In this document: positions 52,939 to 64,000 of the stretch, one piece after another
Layout: each line of letters begins with the position of its first letter
Numbering within the stretch: position 1 is the stretch's first letter
NCBI RefSeq assembly: GCF_900323545.1
Contig: NZ_OOHN01000008.1
Span: 859,144 to 923,143 of the forward strand
Origin: Actinomyces sp. Marseille-P3109
GTDB taxonomy: Bacteria; Actinomycetota; Actinomycetes; Actinomycetales; Actinomycetaceae
DNA length: 64,000 nt
Direction of reading: 5' to 3'
Made by a program: the position numbers and the translations under genes
Notes under the pieces: model-generated
Database searches by the model: none
What the model was told of the DNA's origin: nothing
What the model saw: the letters and a program-made list of their open reading frames with translations, nothing else

Positions 52939-55035
52939 ATGCGTCCCGTTACCGAGCTCCAGCGCGCAGTCAAGCCTTTCGAGGTCATCAGTCCCTACTC
53001 GCCCAGCGGTGACCAGCCCACGGCGATCGCCGAGCTGGCCGAGCGCCTCCGGGCGGGGGAGAAGGACATCGTCCTGCTGGGTGCCACCGGCACCGGAAAG
53101 TCGGCGACGGCCGCCTGGCTCGTCGAGCAGGTCCAGCGCCCCACCCTCATCCTGGAGCCGAACAAGACGCTGGCCGCGCAGATGGCGGCGGAGTTCCGCG
53201 AACTGCTCCCGAACAACGCGGTGGAGTACTTCGTCTCCTACTACGACTACTACCAGCCCGAGGCCTACGTCCCTCAGACGGACACCTTCATCGAGAAGGA
53301 CTCATCCATCAACGACGAGGTCGAGCGCCTGCGCCACAGCGCCACCAATTCCCTGCTCACGCGCCGCGACGTGGTCGTCGTCTCCTCCGTGTCCTGCATC
53401 TACGGACTGGGTACCCCCCAGGAGTACGTGGACCGGATGACGAGCCTTGAGGTGGGTCAGCAGATCGACCGGGACGATCTTCTGCGGCGCTTCGTCTCCA
53501 TGCAGTACACCCGCAACGACATCGACTTCACCCGTGGCACCTTCCGCGTGCGCGGTGACACGGTGGAGATCATCCCGATGTACGAGGAGCTCGCCATCCG
53601 CATCGAGTTCTTCGGAGACGAGATCGAGGCCCTGGCCACCCTCCACCCCGTGACCGGAGACGTTATCGACACCGCCGAGCAGGTCTTCGTCTTCCCCGCC
53701 TCCCACTACGTGGCAGGCCCCGAGCGCATGCAGAAAGCCATTGAGGGTATTGAGGCCGAGCTCGCCGAGCGCCTGGGCCAGCTCGAGCACGACGGCAGGC
53801 TCCTGGAGGCCCAGCGCCTGCGCATGCGCACCACCTACGACCTGGAGATGCTCCAGCAGATCGGCATGTGCTCGGGGATCGAGAACTACTCGCTGCACAT
53901 CGACGGACGTGAGGTCGGCACCCCGCCCAACACCCTCCTGGACTACTTCCCTGAGGACTTCCTCCTGGTCATCGACGAGTCCCACGTGACAGTCCCTCAG
54001 ATCGGGGCCATGCACGAGGGGGACGCCTCTCGCAAACGCACCCTCGTCGACCACGGGTTCCGTCTGCCCTCCGCCCTGGACAACCGGCCCCTGACCTTCG
54101 CCGAGTTCGAGGACCGCATCGGCCAGACCGTGTACCTGTCGGCCACCCCCGGCGATTATGAGACCCAGCGCTCCGACGGGGTCGTCGAGCAGATCATTCG
54201 GCCCACCGGCCTGGTGGACCCCAAGGTGGTCGTCAAGCCCACCGAGGGGCAGATCGACGACCTGCTCGAGGAGGTGCGCACCCGCGTCGAGCGCCAGGAG
54301 CGGATCCTCGTAACCACCCTGACCAAGCGCATGGCCGAGGACCTGACCACCTACCTGGCCGAGCGGGGCGTGCGCGTGGAGTACCTCCACTCCGACGTCG
54401 ACACCCTGCGGCGCGTCGAGCTCCTGCGCGAACTGCGGCTGGGACGCTTCGACGTGCTCGTCGGAATCAATCTGCTGCGCGAGGGGCTGGATCTGCCGGA
54501 GGTCTCGCTGGTGTCGATTCTGGACGCGGACAAGGAGGGATTCCTGCGCTCGACCCGCTCGCTCATCCAGACCATTGGACGGGCCGCCCGCAATGTCTCC
54601 GGCGAGGTTCACATGTACGCCGACACCATCACCCCGGCCATGGCCGAGGCCATCGAGGAGACCGAACGGCGCCGCACCAAGCAGCTCGCCTACAACACGG
54701 AGCACGGTATCGATCCCCAGCCGCTGCGCAAGAAGATCGCCGACGTCACTGACATGCTCGCCCGTGAGGACGTCGACACCGCCGACCTCCTGGCCGGTGG
54801 CTACCGGGGGCACGAGGACTCCGCGGTACGGGCGCGGCGTAAGCACGCGGCCGAGGCAACGGTGCGTGAGAAGCTCTCCGGAGCGGCGCAGGGCGACCTC
54901 GTCGAACTCATCAACGAGCTCACCCAGCAGATGCACGCCGCCGCCGAGGACCTTCACTTCGAGCTGGCCGCCCGTCTGCGCGACGAGGTCCAGGACCTCA
55001 AGAAGGAGCTGCGCGCCATGCGCGCCGCTCAATGA
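52939..55035 (+). CDS. uvrB: Excinuclease ABC subunit B (UvrB)
   Basis: UvrB verifies DNA damage after loading by UvrA and recruits UvrC. The 698-residue protein has '[16 protein letters not shown]' (Walker A), the beta-hairpin region '[21 protein letters not shown]', helicase motif 'LVIDESHVT', '[19 protein letters not shown]', and the C-terminal UVR domain that binds UvrC. TAGCCT at 52927-52932 is 6 nt before the ATG. No good SOS box is seen upstream. Confidence 0.97.
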   Translation: MRPVTELQRAVKPFEVISPYSPSGDQPTAIAELAERLRAGEKDIVLLGATGTGKSATAAWLVEQVQRPTLILEPNKTLAAQMAAEFRELLPNNAVEYFVSYYDYYQPEAYVPQTDTFIEKDSSINDEVERLRHSATNSLLTRRDVVVVSSVSCIYGLGTPQEYVDRMTSLEVGQQIDRDDLLRRFVSMQYTRNDIDFTRGTFRVRGDTVEIIPMYEELAIRIEFFGDEIEALATLHPVTGDVIDTAEQVFVFPASHYVAGPERMQKAIEGIEAELAERLGQLEHDGRLLEAQRLRMRTTYDLEMLQQIGMCSGIENYSLHIDGREVGTPPNTLLDYFPEDFLLVIDESHVTVPQIGAMHEGDASRKRTLVDHGFRLPSALDNRPLTFAEFEDRIGQTVYLSATPGDYETQRSDGVVEQIIRPTGLVDPKVVVKPTEGQIDDLLEEVRTRVERQERILVTTLTKRMAEDLTTYLAERGVRVEYLHSDVDTLRRVELLRELRLGRFDVLVGINLLREGLDLPEVSLVSILDADKEGFLRSTRSLIQTIGRAARNVSGEVHMYADTITPAMAEAIEETERRRTKQLAYNTEHGIDPQPLRKKIADVTDMLAREDVDTADLLAGGYRGHEDSAVRARRKHAAEATVREKLSGAAQGDLVELINELTQQMHAAAEDLHFELAARLRDEVQDLKKELRAMRAAQ

Positions 55036-55293
55036 GAAAACGTTGCGGAATCGACCGATTCTCCTGTTTCAGGTCTTTAGTCCTAAGAAGGGGGGCGGGA
55101 GGGCCTGCGGTTCTTTGGGGAGACATGCAGTATCCACCCGTCTTGTTGTGCGCTAATGCGAGACTCGTGTGAGTATACGACGCGTTATGCGTGGTGAAGC
55201 GTAGTTATCGATAAGTGGTCGAACCTTGTTGTCGCATGAACGTGACCGTATGGTGGATATGTGTTAGATCGCCGTCATTGCAAGGGATCGTGA

Positions 55294-56754
55294 GTGGATA
55301 TGGCTGATCTTAAAACCGAGGTCACCGACTCGGAGAGTGGGCGGCCTACAGCCGGCAAGGTGTCATTGGCCGCACTTGTTGCTCTCGGTATCGGATCGAT
55401 GATCGGAGGCGGGATATTCGGCCTGCCGCAGCAGATGGCCAGCGCCGCAGCGCCTGGGCCGCTCATCGTCGGATGGTTCGTGACAGGTGCCGGCATGCTC
55501 ATGCTTGCCTTTGTCTACCAACGGCTGGCCATCAATCTGCCCGAGATCAACGCCGGTGTCTACGGTTACGCTCGTGCCGGCTTCGGCAATCTCGTTGGAT
55601 TCTCCTCCGCCTGGGGGTACTGGCTGTCGGCCTGGATCGGTAATGTCGGCTACCTCGTGCTGCTCATGGCCTCGCTGGGTGTCTTCCTTCCAGGATTCGG
55701 CAACGGCAACACCGCGCTCGCCATCGGGGTGGCCTCGGTCATCATGTGGATGTTCCATGTCCTGATCCTGCGCGGCATCCGCGAGGCCGCCATCATCAAC
55801 GCCGTGGTGACGATCGGCAAGGTTCTGCCGCTGGTCGTCTTCGTCCTCATCGGCCTGTTCGCTTTCAGGTTCGACATCTTCACTCACGACTTCTGGGGTG
55901 CCTCTGTCGGTACGGGGCTCGGTGCGGTTCTGACGCAGGTCAAGAGCATGATGTTGGTGACCGTGTGGGTGTTCATCGGTGTCGAGGGGGCCTCGGTGTT
56001 CTCCGAGCGCGCCAAGACTCGAGCTGACGTCGGCAGAGCGACGATTCTGGGCTTCGTCTCCGTTCTCGCTCTGCTCCTAGCCGTCAACATCCTGTCCTAC
56101 GGCGTCATGCCACGCTCCGAGCTCGCCAAGCTGGGCGATCCCTCGCTCGCCGGAGTGCTTCAGACCGCCGTCGGCCCCTGGGGTGCGAAATTCATCGCCC
56201 TGGGACTCATCATCTCCCTGGTGGGTGCCCTGCTGTCCTGGTTCCTCATGCTGGCCGAGATCATGCGCGTGCCCGCCCAGGAGGGTCTCATGCCCTCGTT
56301 CCTGGGGCGTGAGAATGCCAGGGCCGTGCCCGCCAACGCGTTATGGCTGACGATGGGACTGGTTCAGATATTCCTCATCTGGACCTACTTCAACGCCTCG
56401 ACCTACACCCGTCTCATCCACCTGGCCTCTTCTCTTATCCTGCTGCCCTATCTCCTGTCCGCTCTCTTCCAGGTCCTTTTTGCCATCAAAGACAGGTCCC
56501 GAACCGGGCTCTTCGATCTCGTTGTCGGCGTTCTAGGCTCGGTCTACGGGCTGTGGCTGCTCTATGCCGCCGGCCTGGTGTACCTCCTGTACACGGCCAT
56601 CTTCTACCTGGTGGGCCTGCCCTTCTATATCTGGGCGCGTCGTGAGCAGAAGGCCAGGGTCTTCAATGCCGCTGAGTGGGGACTCGTCGTGCTCTTCGCC
56701 GCAATGGCTGTCTACGCCGTCTACGGGCTGGCCACCGGTGCACTGAGTCTGTGA
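55294..56754 (+). CDS. APC-family amino acid antiporter (arginine/ornithine ArcD-like)
   Basis: The 486-residue protein has about 12 or 13 hydrophobic segments. It begins with 'VALGIGSMIGGGIFGLPQQMA', the APC helix-1 substrate-binding GSxxGxGIF motif, and has 'VWVFIGVEGASVFSERAK', typical of the basic amino acid/polyamine antiporter branch. Arginine-ornithine exchange is the most likely function but cannot be fixed by sequence. GTG 55294 is placed 6 nt after AAGGGA; ATG 55300 is an alternative. The 258-bp gap upstream is AT-richer than the surroundings and holds no gene I can support. Confidence 0.88.
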   Translation: MDMADLKTEVTDSESGRPTAGKVSLAALVALGIGSMIGGGIFGLPQQMASAAAPGPLIVGWFVTGAGMLMLAFVYQRLAINLPEINAGVYGYARAGFGNLVGFSSAWGYWLSAWIGNVGYLVLLMASLGVFLPGFGNGNTALAIGVASVIMWMFHVLILRGIREAAIINAVVTIGKVLPLVVFVLIGLFAFRFDIFTHDFWGASVGTGLGAVLTQVKSMMLVTVWVFIGVEGASVFSERAKTRADVGRATILGFVSVLALLLAVNILSYGVMPRSELAKLGDPSLAGVLQTAVGPWGAKFIALGLIISLVGALLSWFLMLAEIMRVPAQEGLMPSFLGRENARAVPANALWLTMGLVQIFLIWTYFNASTYTRLIHLASSLILLPYLLSALFQVLFAIKDRSRTGLFDLVVGVLGSVYGLWLLYAAGLVYLLYTAIFYLVGLPFYIWARREQKARVFNAAEWGLVVLFAAMAVYAVYGLATGALSL

Positions 56755-56903
56755 TCTCCTCTTCGTCATCACTGTTCCTTCTCAGTCGTAGGCGCGGCGG
56801 CAGTCGGCGTATGACGTGTCCGATCGATCGCGGCCCGGTCTGACGTCATGCACTCCACACCTGTGCGGCGTTCCACGCCATGTGTCAGCAACCTTCGCCA
56901 CGT

Positions 56904-57088
56904 TAGACTCTCACCCGTTACGTACGGAGGGGAGTACTCCCAACCAACGGCGACGTCGTCATCACGGTGGCACAGGCACACACGATCCTGCGTTCCCGGC
57001 GTCGCGGCCAGAGCGGCACGAGCCTTGAGCGCCGGCGCTCGTGGCGGGAGGAGACCTCCGGTACCAGTTCCGTACCGGAGGAGAACAC
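56904..57088 (+). promoter_or_regulatory. yybP-ykoY-like (manganese) riboswitch upstream of terC
   Basis: A promoter element TAGACT lies at 56904-56909. The aptamer core GGGGAGTA (56929-56936) follows a 5' strand GTACGGAGG (56922-56930), and the conserved GAGACC occurs at 57051-57056. The sequence CCTCCGGTAC (57055-57064) can pair either with that 5' strand (closing the aptamer) or with GTACCGGAGG (57072-57081), a 10-bp hairpin that hides the GGAGGAG ribosome binding site. Metal binding would free the site and turn translation on. Family membership is by recognition of the conserved core and the downstream TerC gene. Confidence 0.8.
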
Positions 57089-58093
57089 GTGGACGTCCAC
57101 ATCCTGGGCTGGATCGGCCTTGCGGCCATCATCCTGACCCTCATCGTGATCGACATCGTCGGTCACGTACGTACGCCGCACGAGCCCACCATGAGGGAGG
57201 CCGCCGTGTGGTCGGTGGCCTACATCGCCATGGCCCTGGTCTTCGGCGGCATCGTCTGGCTCGTGTGGGGCGGCGGGTTTGCCCAGGAGTACCTGGCCGG
57301 CTACATCACCGAGAAGGCGCTGAGCATCGACAACCTCTTCGTCTTCGTCATCATGATGTCCTCCTTCAAGGTGCCCCGGAAGTACCAGCAGGAGGTGCTG
57401 CTCGCGGGCATCGTCATCGCCCTCATTCTGCGGCTCATCTTCATCCTGGCCGGTGCCGCACTCATCGAGAACTTCTCCTGGGTGTTCTACTTCTTCGGCG
57501 CCTGGCTCCTGTGGACCGCCTTCTCCCAAGCGCGTGAGGGCGTTGAGGAGCCCGACGACGAGGACGATGAGTACCGGCCCAGCGGCTTCGTCAAGCTCAT
57601 CGCCCGCGTCGTCCCCATGACCGACGGCTTCGTGGGCGGCAAGGTCATCCACCGCCACGCGGGGCGCACCATGATCACCCCCATGATGCTGTGCATCATC
57701 GCCATCGGCACCGCCGACGTCATGTTCGCCGTCGACTCCATTCCCGCGATCTACTCCCTGACCAGTGAGCCCTTCCTGGTCTTCTCCGCCAATGCCTTCT
57801 CCCTGCTGGGACTGCGTCAGCTCTACTTCCTCATCGACGGACTGCTCGACCGGCTCGTCTACCTCCACTACGGTCTGGCGGTCATCCTCGGCTTCATCGG
57901 CTTCAAGCTCATCGTTCACGCCCTGCACACCAACGAGGTCCCCTTCATCAACGGGGGGCAGGAGTGGCACGGCATCCCCGAGGCCTCGATCGGGGTCTCC
58001 TTGGCCGTCATCGTCACCACGATCACCATCACCATCATCGCCTCAGTCCTCAAGTCGCGAGCCGATGTCCGGCGGGCCGAGGTCACGTCCTGA
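57089..58093 (+). CDS. TerC/Alx-family membrane protein, probable Mn(2+) exporter
   Basis: The 334-residue protein has seven to nine membrane helices with the TerC hallmarks 'EKALSIDNLFVFVIMMSSFKVP' and 'ADVMFAVDSIPAIYSLT', which contain the acidic metal-binding residues. An acidic loop (EEPDDEDDE) precedes helix 5. TerC family members under yybP-ykoY riboswitches export manganese in other bacteria. GTG 57089 is behind GGAGGAG within the riboswitch hairpin; the longer frame from 57041 would overlap the aptamer. Confidence 0.9.
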   Translation: MDVHILGWIGLAAIILTLIVIDIVGHVRTPHEPTMREAAVWSVAYIAMALVFGGIVWLVWGGGFAQEYLAGYITEKALSIDNLFVFVIMMSSFKVPRKYQQEVLLAGIVIALILRLIFILAGAALIENFSWVFYFFGAWLLWTAFSQAREGVEEPDDEDDEYRPSGFVKLIARVVPMTDGFVGGKVIHRHAGRTMITPMMLCIIAIGTADVMFAVDSIPAIYSLTSEPFLVFSANAFSLLGLRQLYFLIDGLLDRLVYLHYGLAVILGFIGFKLIVHALHTNEVPFINGGQEWHGIPEASIGVSLAVIVTTITITIIASVLKSRADVRRAEVTS

Positions 58094-58148
58094 TCTCTCA
58101 GCCCTTGGGAGGAGGAGCGGCCTTCCACCACTCACTACCCTCTGAGCC

Positions 58149-60641
58149 GTGAGCACCACGAATCTCCCTGAGGCCCCGGTCACCGGCCTCAGTGCCGTCC
58201 AGGTCGCCGAGCGCGTCAGCGCCGGACGCACCAACGAGTACCGCGAGCGGACCTCACGCAGCGCCGCCCAGATCCTGCGGGCCAATGTCTTCACGATCTT
58301 CAACGGGATCCTTGGCGTTGCGCTGGTTCTCGTCCTGGCACTGGGGCACTGGGCGGACGCCCTGTTCGGATTCGTCCTGCTGCTCAACACCGCCACCGGC
58401 ACCCTGGCGGAGATCCGAGCCAAGCGAGCCCTGGACCGCCTGGCCGTCCTGGAGACCCCCCGGGCCGTTGTCCTGCGGGATGGGGCCGAGAAGGAGGTCA
58501 CCGTCGGTGAGGTCGTCATCGACGACGTCGTGCGTCTCAGTGCCGGCCAGCAGGTGCCTGCCGACGGGGAGGTCATCACCAGTGATGGCCTGGAGATCGA
58601 CGAGTCGATCCTCACCGGGGAGTCCCGGCCCGTACGCCCTGAGAGCGGCGCCCAGGTCATGTCCGGGACCACCGTGACAGCCGGGACCGGGCTGTTCCGA
58701 ACCACTGCCGTCGGCGGGGACGCCTACGCCCACCGGCTCGCCAGAGAGGCTCGCAGGTACTCACTCGTCGTCAGCGAGCTGCAGGCCGGGACCAACCGGG
58801 TGCTCCACTGGATCAGCTGGGCGATCGTGCCCGTGGCCCTGGTGCTGATGTGGTCCCAGCTGCGTCTGAGCGGGAGCATCAGTGAGGCCTGGAGCAGTGG
58901 CGCGTGGCGGCACGCGGTCGTCGCCGGGATCGCGGGCGTGGTCAGCATGGTGCCCCAGGGGCTGGTGCTTCTGACCTCCGTCAACTTCGCCACCGCCTCC
59001 CTGGCCCTGGCCAGGCGCAACGTCCTGGTCCAGGAGCTGCCCGCCGTCGAGGTCCTGGCCCGGGTCGACACCCTGTGCCTGGACAAGACCGGTACCATCA
59101 CCACCGGCCGCATCCGCCTGGGTGAGATCCTGGGGGCCGACGGCGGCCAGGCGCCGCCCGATATGCTCTCAGCACTCGCCGTGCTCAGCACCGTGGGGGA
59201 CGCCAATACTACCGCCGACGCCATCAGGGAGGGGCTCAGGGAGCCCGAGCATCTCGGTGAGCAGGGCATGAAGAAGGCGCTGACGGCGGCCGGAGAGGGG
59301 GATCCTGGCCGCATCGAGTCGGTTCCCTTCTCGTCGCGCCGTAAGTGGTCCGCGTTCAGTGACAACGCCTCTGAGACCACCTGGGTGCTCGGGGCCCCCG
59401 AGATCGTCCTGGCGAATCACAGCGAGCCGGTCCTGGAACGTGCTCGCCAGATCGCCGCTCGGGGAGTGCGCGTCGTCGCCCTGGCCCGCTCGAACTCGAC
59501 CTGGACGCTGGCCCCGGGGGAGGACGAGCCGCAACTGCCTGAGAGTCTGGAGGCCGCCGGGATCATCGTCCTCATCGAGGAGATCCGCCCCGACGCCGAG
59601 GAGACCCTCGCCTATTTCCGTCTGCAGGGCGTGGAGGCCAAGGTCATCTCCGGCGACAGTCCCGAGACGGTGGCCGCCGTCGCCCGCCAAGCCGGAGTCA
59701 CCGCACCCGACGGCGGCGAGCTCGTGGTCCTGGACGCGCGCACCCTCCCGGCGGGGTCGGGCAGCGGACAGGAGACGGACGAGGATCTGGAGCGCCTGGC
59801 CGACGCGGTGGAGGGGGCCAGTGTCCTGGGCCGGGTGACGCCCGAGCAGAAGCGGGCACTGGTGCGAGCGCTGAAGTCGCACGGTCACGTCGTCGCGATG
59901 ACCGGGGACGGTGTCAACGACGCCCTGGCCCTCAAGGACGCCGACCTGGGGATCGCCATGGGCAACGGGGCACCGGCCACGAAGGCAGTGGCCCGTCTTG
60001 TGCTGCTCAAGGGGCAGTTCTCCGCCCTGCCCGGGGTCGTGGCCGAGGGGCGCCGCGTCATGGCCAATACCGAGCGCATCGCCTCCCTGTTCCTGGCCAA
60101 GACCATCTACGCCTCGCTCATCGCCGTGGTCGTGGCGGCCACGGCGGTCGCCTACCCCTTCCTGCCGCGCCAGCTCACCGTCGTCTCCTCGCTGACGATC
60201 GGGATCCCCGCCTTCGTCCTGGCCATGGCTCCGAGCTCGCAGCGCTACCGGAAAGGATTCCTGGGGAGGGTCCTCAGCCTGTGCGTGCCCGCAGGCATCA
60301 TGGCGGGAACCGTCACCCTGGCCACCTACCTCTGGCTGACCCTCACTCACGCTCCCCGCGCCCAGGTGACGACGGCGACAACCCTGGTCCTCATCACGTG
60401 CGGGCTGTGGTTACTCACGCTCACCGCTCGGCCACTGACGAGCTGGCGGCTGGGACTCGTCGTGCTCATGGGGTCGATCGTGCTCCTGGGCGTCGTCGCA
60501 CCACCGGTGCGCGCCTTCTTCCTCCTAGCCTGGCCCACCCCTGGGGTGTGGTGGGTCATCCTGCTCATGGCCTGTCTGGCCATCGTCGGAATCGAACTGG
60601 TTCACTTCGTACGGCGCCGGATCGTGCGAGATCGGAGCTAG
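58149..60641 (+). CDS. CtpE-like cation-translocating P-type ATPase
   Basis: The 830-residue protein has the P-type core: 'ILTGESRPV' (TGES), phosphorylation motif 'DKTGTITTG', nucleotide-binding domain, 'MTGDGVNDALALKDADLGIAMG' hinge, and about eight to ten membrane helices. The M4 region reads 'SMVPQGLVLLTSV', as in actinobacterial CtpE-type pumps, for which a calcium transport role has been reported. N-terminal heavy-metal domains and CPC are absent. TACCCT is 7 nt before GTG 58149. It follows the TerC gene by 55 bp, so a role in metal homeostasis with TerC is possible, but substrate is unproven. Confidence 0.85.
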   Translation: MSTTNLPEAPVTGLSAVQVAERVSAGRTNEYRERTSRSAAQILRANVFTIFNGILGVALVLVLALGHWADALFGFVLLLNTATGTLAEIRAKRALDRLAVLETPRAVVLRDGAEKEVTVGEVVIDDVVRLSAGQQVPADGEVITSDGLEIDESILTGESRPVRPESGAQVMSGTTVTAGTGLFRTTAVGGDAYAHRLAREARRYSLVVSELQAGTNRVLHWISWAIVPVALVLMWSQLRLSGSISEAWSSGAWRHAVVAGIAGVVSMVPQGLVLLTSVNFATASLALARRNVLVQELPAVEVLARVDTLCLDKTGTITTGRIRLGEILGADGGQAPPDMLSALAVLSTVGDANTTADAIREGLREPEHLGEQGMKKALTAAGEGDPGRIESVPFSSRRKWSAFSDNASETTWVLGAPEIVLANHSEPVLERARQIAARGVRVVALARSNSTWTLAPGEDEPQLPESLEAAGIIVLIEEIRPDAEETLAYFRLQGVEAKVISGDSPETVAAVARQAGVTAPDGGELVVLDARTLPAGSGSGQETDEDLERLADAVEGASVLGRVTPEQKRALVRALKSHGHVVAMTGDGVNDALALKDADLGIAMGNGAPATKAVARLVLLKGQFSALPGVVAEGRRVMANTERIASLFLAKTIYASLIAVVVAATAVAYPFLPRQLTVVSSLTIGIPAFVLAMAPSSQRYRKGFLGRVLSLCVPAGIMAGTVTLATYLWLTLTHAPRAQVTTATTLVLITCGLWLLTLTARPLTSWRLGLVVLMGSIVLLGVVAPPVRAFFLLAWPTPGVWWVILLMACLAIVGIELVHFVRRRIVRDRS

Positions 60642-60648
60642 GAGACGG

Positions 60649-61284
60649 CTACCTTGCCGCGACGAGGCGGAGCCAGCCGCTGCGGGGGTGGACGCTGACG
60701 TCCACGGTGACGAACCCGGCCTCGTAGGCGAGGCTGGTGAGGGTATCGCCGTCAGGGACGTTCATCCCCAGTCGCTCCGCCCACTGCCCTGCCGCCGACC
60801 GGTCGGCGTACTCGTTGGCGATCACCAGCCGTCCGCCATGACCCAGGACACGGTGGACCTCAATGAGGCCGGCCTGCAGGTCCGGCCAGAAGTAGGTGGT
60901 CTCAAAGGCCGTCGCCACGTCGAAGAGGCCATCACGGAAGGGCAGGTGATCAGCAGAGCCCTCTACGACCCGTAGGCGTCCGGAGAGGACAGAGGCGCGG
61001 TTGACGCGGCGGGTCGTCTCAACCGCCTCGGGGGAGTGGTCGATGCCGGCGACCTCGCGGCGAGTCTCCGCAAGAATCCGGGCAATGGCCCTACCACCCC
61101 CGCAGCCGACGTCCAGCACCTTGTCACTGGGCTGGATTCCCGCAGCCCGAAGCCCCCACCGGTGCAGGCGAGCGTGTCCGATGTTCATGCCGCGCAGAAG
61201 GAGACGTACTGTCAGGGACGAGGGACGGGAGAACTGGGACTCGGTCGGTGTGGTGGAGGATGTGGGGTGCTCGGAGGAAGACAC
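60649..61284 (-). CDS. Class I SAM-dependent methyltransferase
   Basis: The 211-residue product has '[17 protein letters not shown]' (SAM motif I), '[14 protein letters not shown]' (motif II acidic residue), '[24 protein letters not shown]' (motif IV) and '[13 protein letters not shown]'. This is the UbiE-like small-molecule methyltransferase pattern; the substrate is unknown. GTG 61284 is preferred: TTGCTC, 17 nt, GAGCAT, then 6 nt to the start form a promoter. The longer frames, including ATG 61356, extend into the upstream YciI gene. It is convergent with the P-type ATPase gene. Confidence 0.75.
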   Translation of the reverse strand: MSSSEHPTSSTTPTESQFSRPSSLTVRLLLRGMNIGHARLHRWGLRAAGIQPSDKVLDVGCGGGRAIARILAETRREVAGIDHSPEAVETTRRVNRASVLSGRLRVVEGSADHLPFRDGLFDVATAFETTYFWPDLQAGLIEVHRVLGHGGRLVIANEYADRSAAGQWAERLGMNVPDGDTLTSLAYEAGFVTVDVSVHPRSGWLRLVAAR

Positions 61285-61384
61285 GGCACCATGCTCACAG
61301 CCGAAACGGACGGGAGCAAGGTCCGTCAGCACAGTGTGGACCGTGCGGACGGTCATCAACAGTACGGACTGGCGGAGGAGCGGC

Positions 61385-61669
61385 TCAGGCCAGGACCCCG
61401 ATGACCGGGTTCCACTCGCGCGGGAGGCGCTCGGTGATGTAGCCGGCCTGGTGGAAGGGGTCGTCCTCAAGCAGGGCCAGCGCGCCGGCCTCGTCGTCGG
61501 CCCGCACGACGATGAGGGCGTCGTGGGTGCCCACGTAGGGGCCGGCGGCCAGCAGCCTGCCCTCATCGGCCAGACGACCGTTGAATGCGCGGTGCGAGGG
61601 ACGCACGGCGGCCATCTCCTCATCCTTGTCAGTGACGTAGCGGTACTCGACGGCGTAGATCTTGCTCAT
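61385..61669 (-). CDS. YciI-family protein
   Basis: The 94-residue protein has the YciI ferredoxin-like fold pattern: '[16 protein letters not shown]' at the start, '[24 protein letters not shown]' with the conserved His-Asp-like pair, and '[23 protein letters not shown]'. Such proteins are small dimers of unclear function, sometimes with chloride-lyase or dehydratase-like activity. The ATG at 61669 has TATGCT 6 nt upstream. It is divergent from uvrA. Confidence 0.88.
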   Translation of the reverse strand: MSKIYAVEYRYVTDKDEEMAAVRPSHRAFNGRLADEGRLLAAGPYVGTHDALIVVRADDEAGALALLEDDPFHQAGYITERLPREWNPVIGVLA

Positions 61670-61767
61670 GGCCTCAGCATAGGGCTGGCAGTGCCAGCCG
61701 TGGCCCGAAACACAAACGCGTGGGTATTCTTCCGACGTCCTTTCCGGCATCGTTGCGATGAGACGTG

Positions 61768-61783
61768 TCGAACACGTGTGCGA
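61768..61783. promoter_or_regulatory. LexA (SOS) box upstream of uvrA
   Basis: TCGAAC-ACGT-GTGCGA matches the actinobacterial SOS box TCGAAC-N4-GTTCGA at 11 of 12 consensus positions. It lies 39 nt before the uvrA GTG and 25 bp before the -10 TAGACT (61809-61814), where it would overlap the -35 zone. Confidence 0.75.
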
Positions 61784-61822
61784 TCACGCGGTGCCGGCGA
61801 CAAGCCCCTAGACTCGAATCCC

Positions 61823-64000
<2,178 letters not shown>

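Overview
The window is high-GC bacterial DNA with dense, short-spaced genes. A pupylation locus (ARC ATPase, Dop, Pup, PafA), the ImuB/DnaE2 mutasome, an ANTAR response regulator and the order hisF-hisI-trpC-lgt-pyk ... polA-rpsA-coaE-uvrB-uvrA all point to an actinobacterium. The content fits an Actinomyces-like member of the Actinomycetaceae; the genus is an inference. Many genes appear to be leaderless, with a TANNNT -10 hexamer 6-8 nt before the start codon.

Positions 1-10300 hold a dispersed error-prone repair cassette. The 3' part of imuB is separated from dnaE2 by a PAP2 phosphatase (minus strand), thymidine kinase, a SatD-family protein with two matching upstream palindromes, its membrane-protein partner, and a DUF222/HNH endonuclease. 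Positions 10300-15800 carry an AI-2E-family transporter, a hexose-6-phosphate mutarotase-like gene, tRNA-Leu(GAG), two tandem DUF805 genes (one frameshifted) and a YbjJ-like MFS transporter. Positions 15800-24300 hold a membrane-protein gene split by a 20-bp tandem duplication, a GNAT/pyrophosphohydrolase fusion, a DHA2-type exporter with its TetR regulator, an M3 peptidase, an FSP1/NDH-2-like flavoprotein and a small acidic protein.

Positions 24300-29700 (mostly minus strand) carry an aldo/keto reductase, a TusA/YeeE sulfur-uptake pair with a possible leader peptide, a RecB-like nuclease, a divergent M50 protease and a deleted methyltransferase remnant. Positions 29700-37400 form the trmI-arc-dop-pup-pafA operon followed by a membrane-anchored FKBP-like protein. 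No proteasome core genes lie between pup and pafA, and the ATPase lacks the usual C-terminal docking tyrosine.

Positions 37400-43700 hold hisF, two small membrane proteins, hisI, a TrpC-like gene with several catalytic residues replaced, lgt and pyk. This looks like an eroded his/trp block with trpE, trpB and trpA missing. A terminator and an unusual class-I-shaped tRNA with anticodon CAA follow.

Positions 43700-55000 are housekeeping: an ANTAR regulator, a PaaI thioesterase divergent from polA, rpsA, an unknown helical-repeat protein, coaE and uvrB. Positions 55000-64000 carry an APC-family permease, a TerC manganese-type exporter behind a yybP-ykoY-like riboswitch, a CtpE-like P-type ATPase, a small methyltransferase, a YciI protein and the first three quarters of uvrA with an SOS box.
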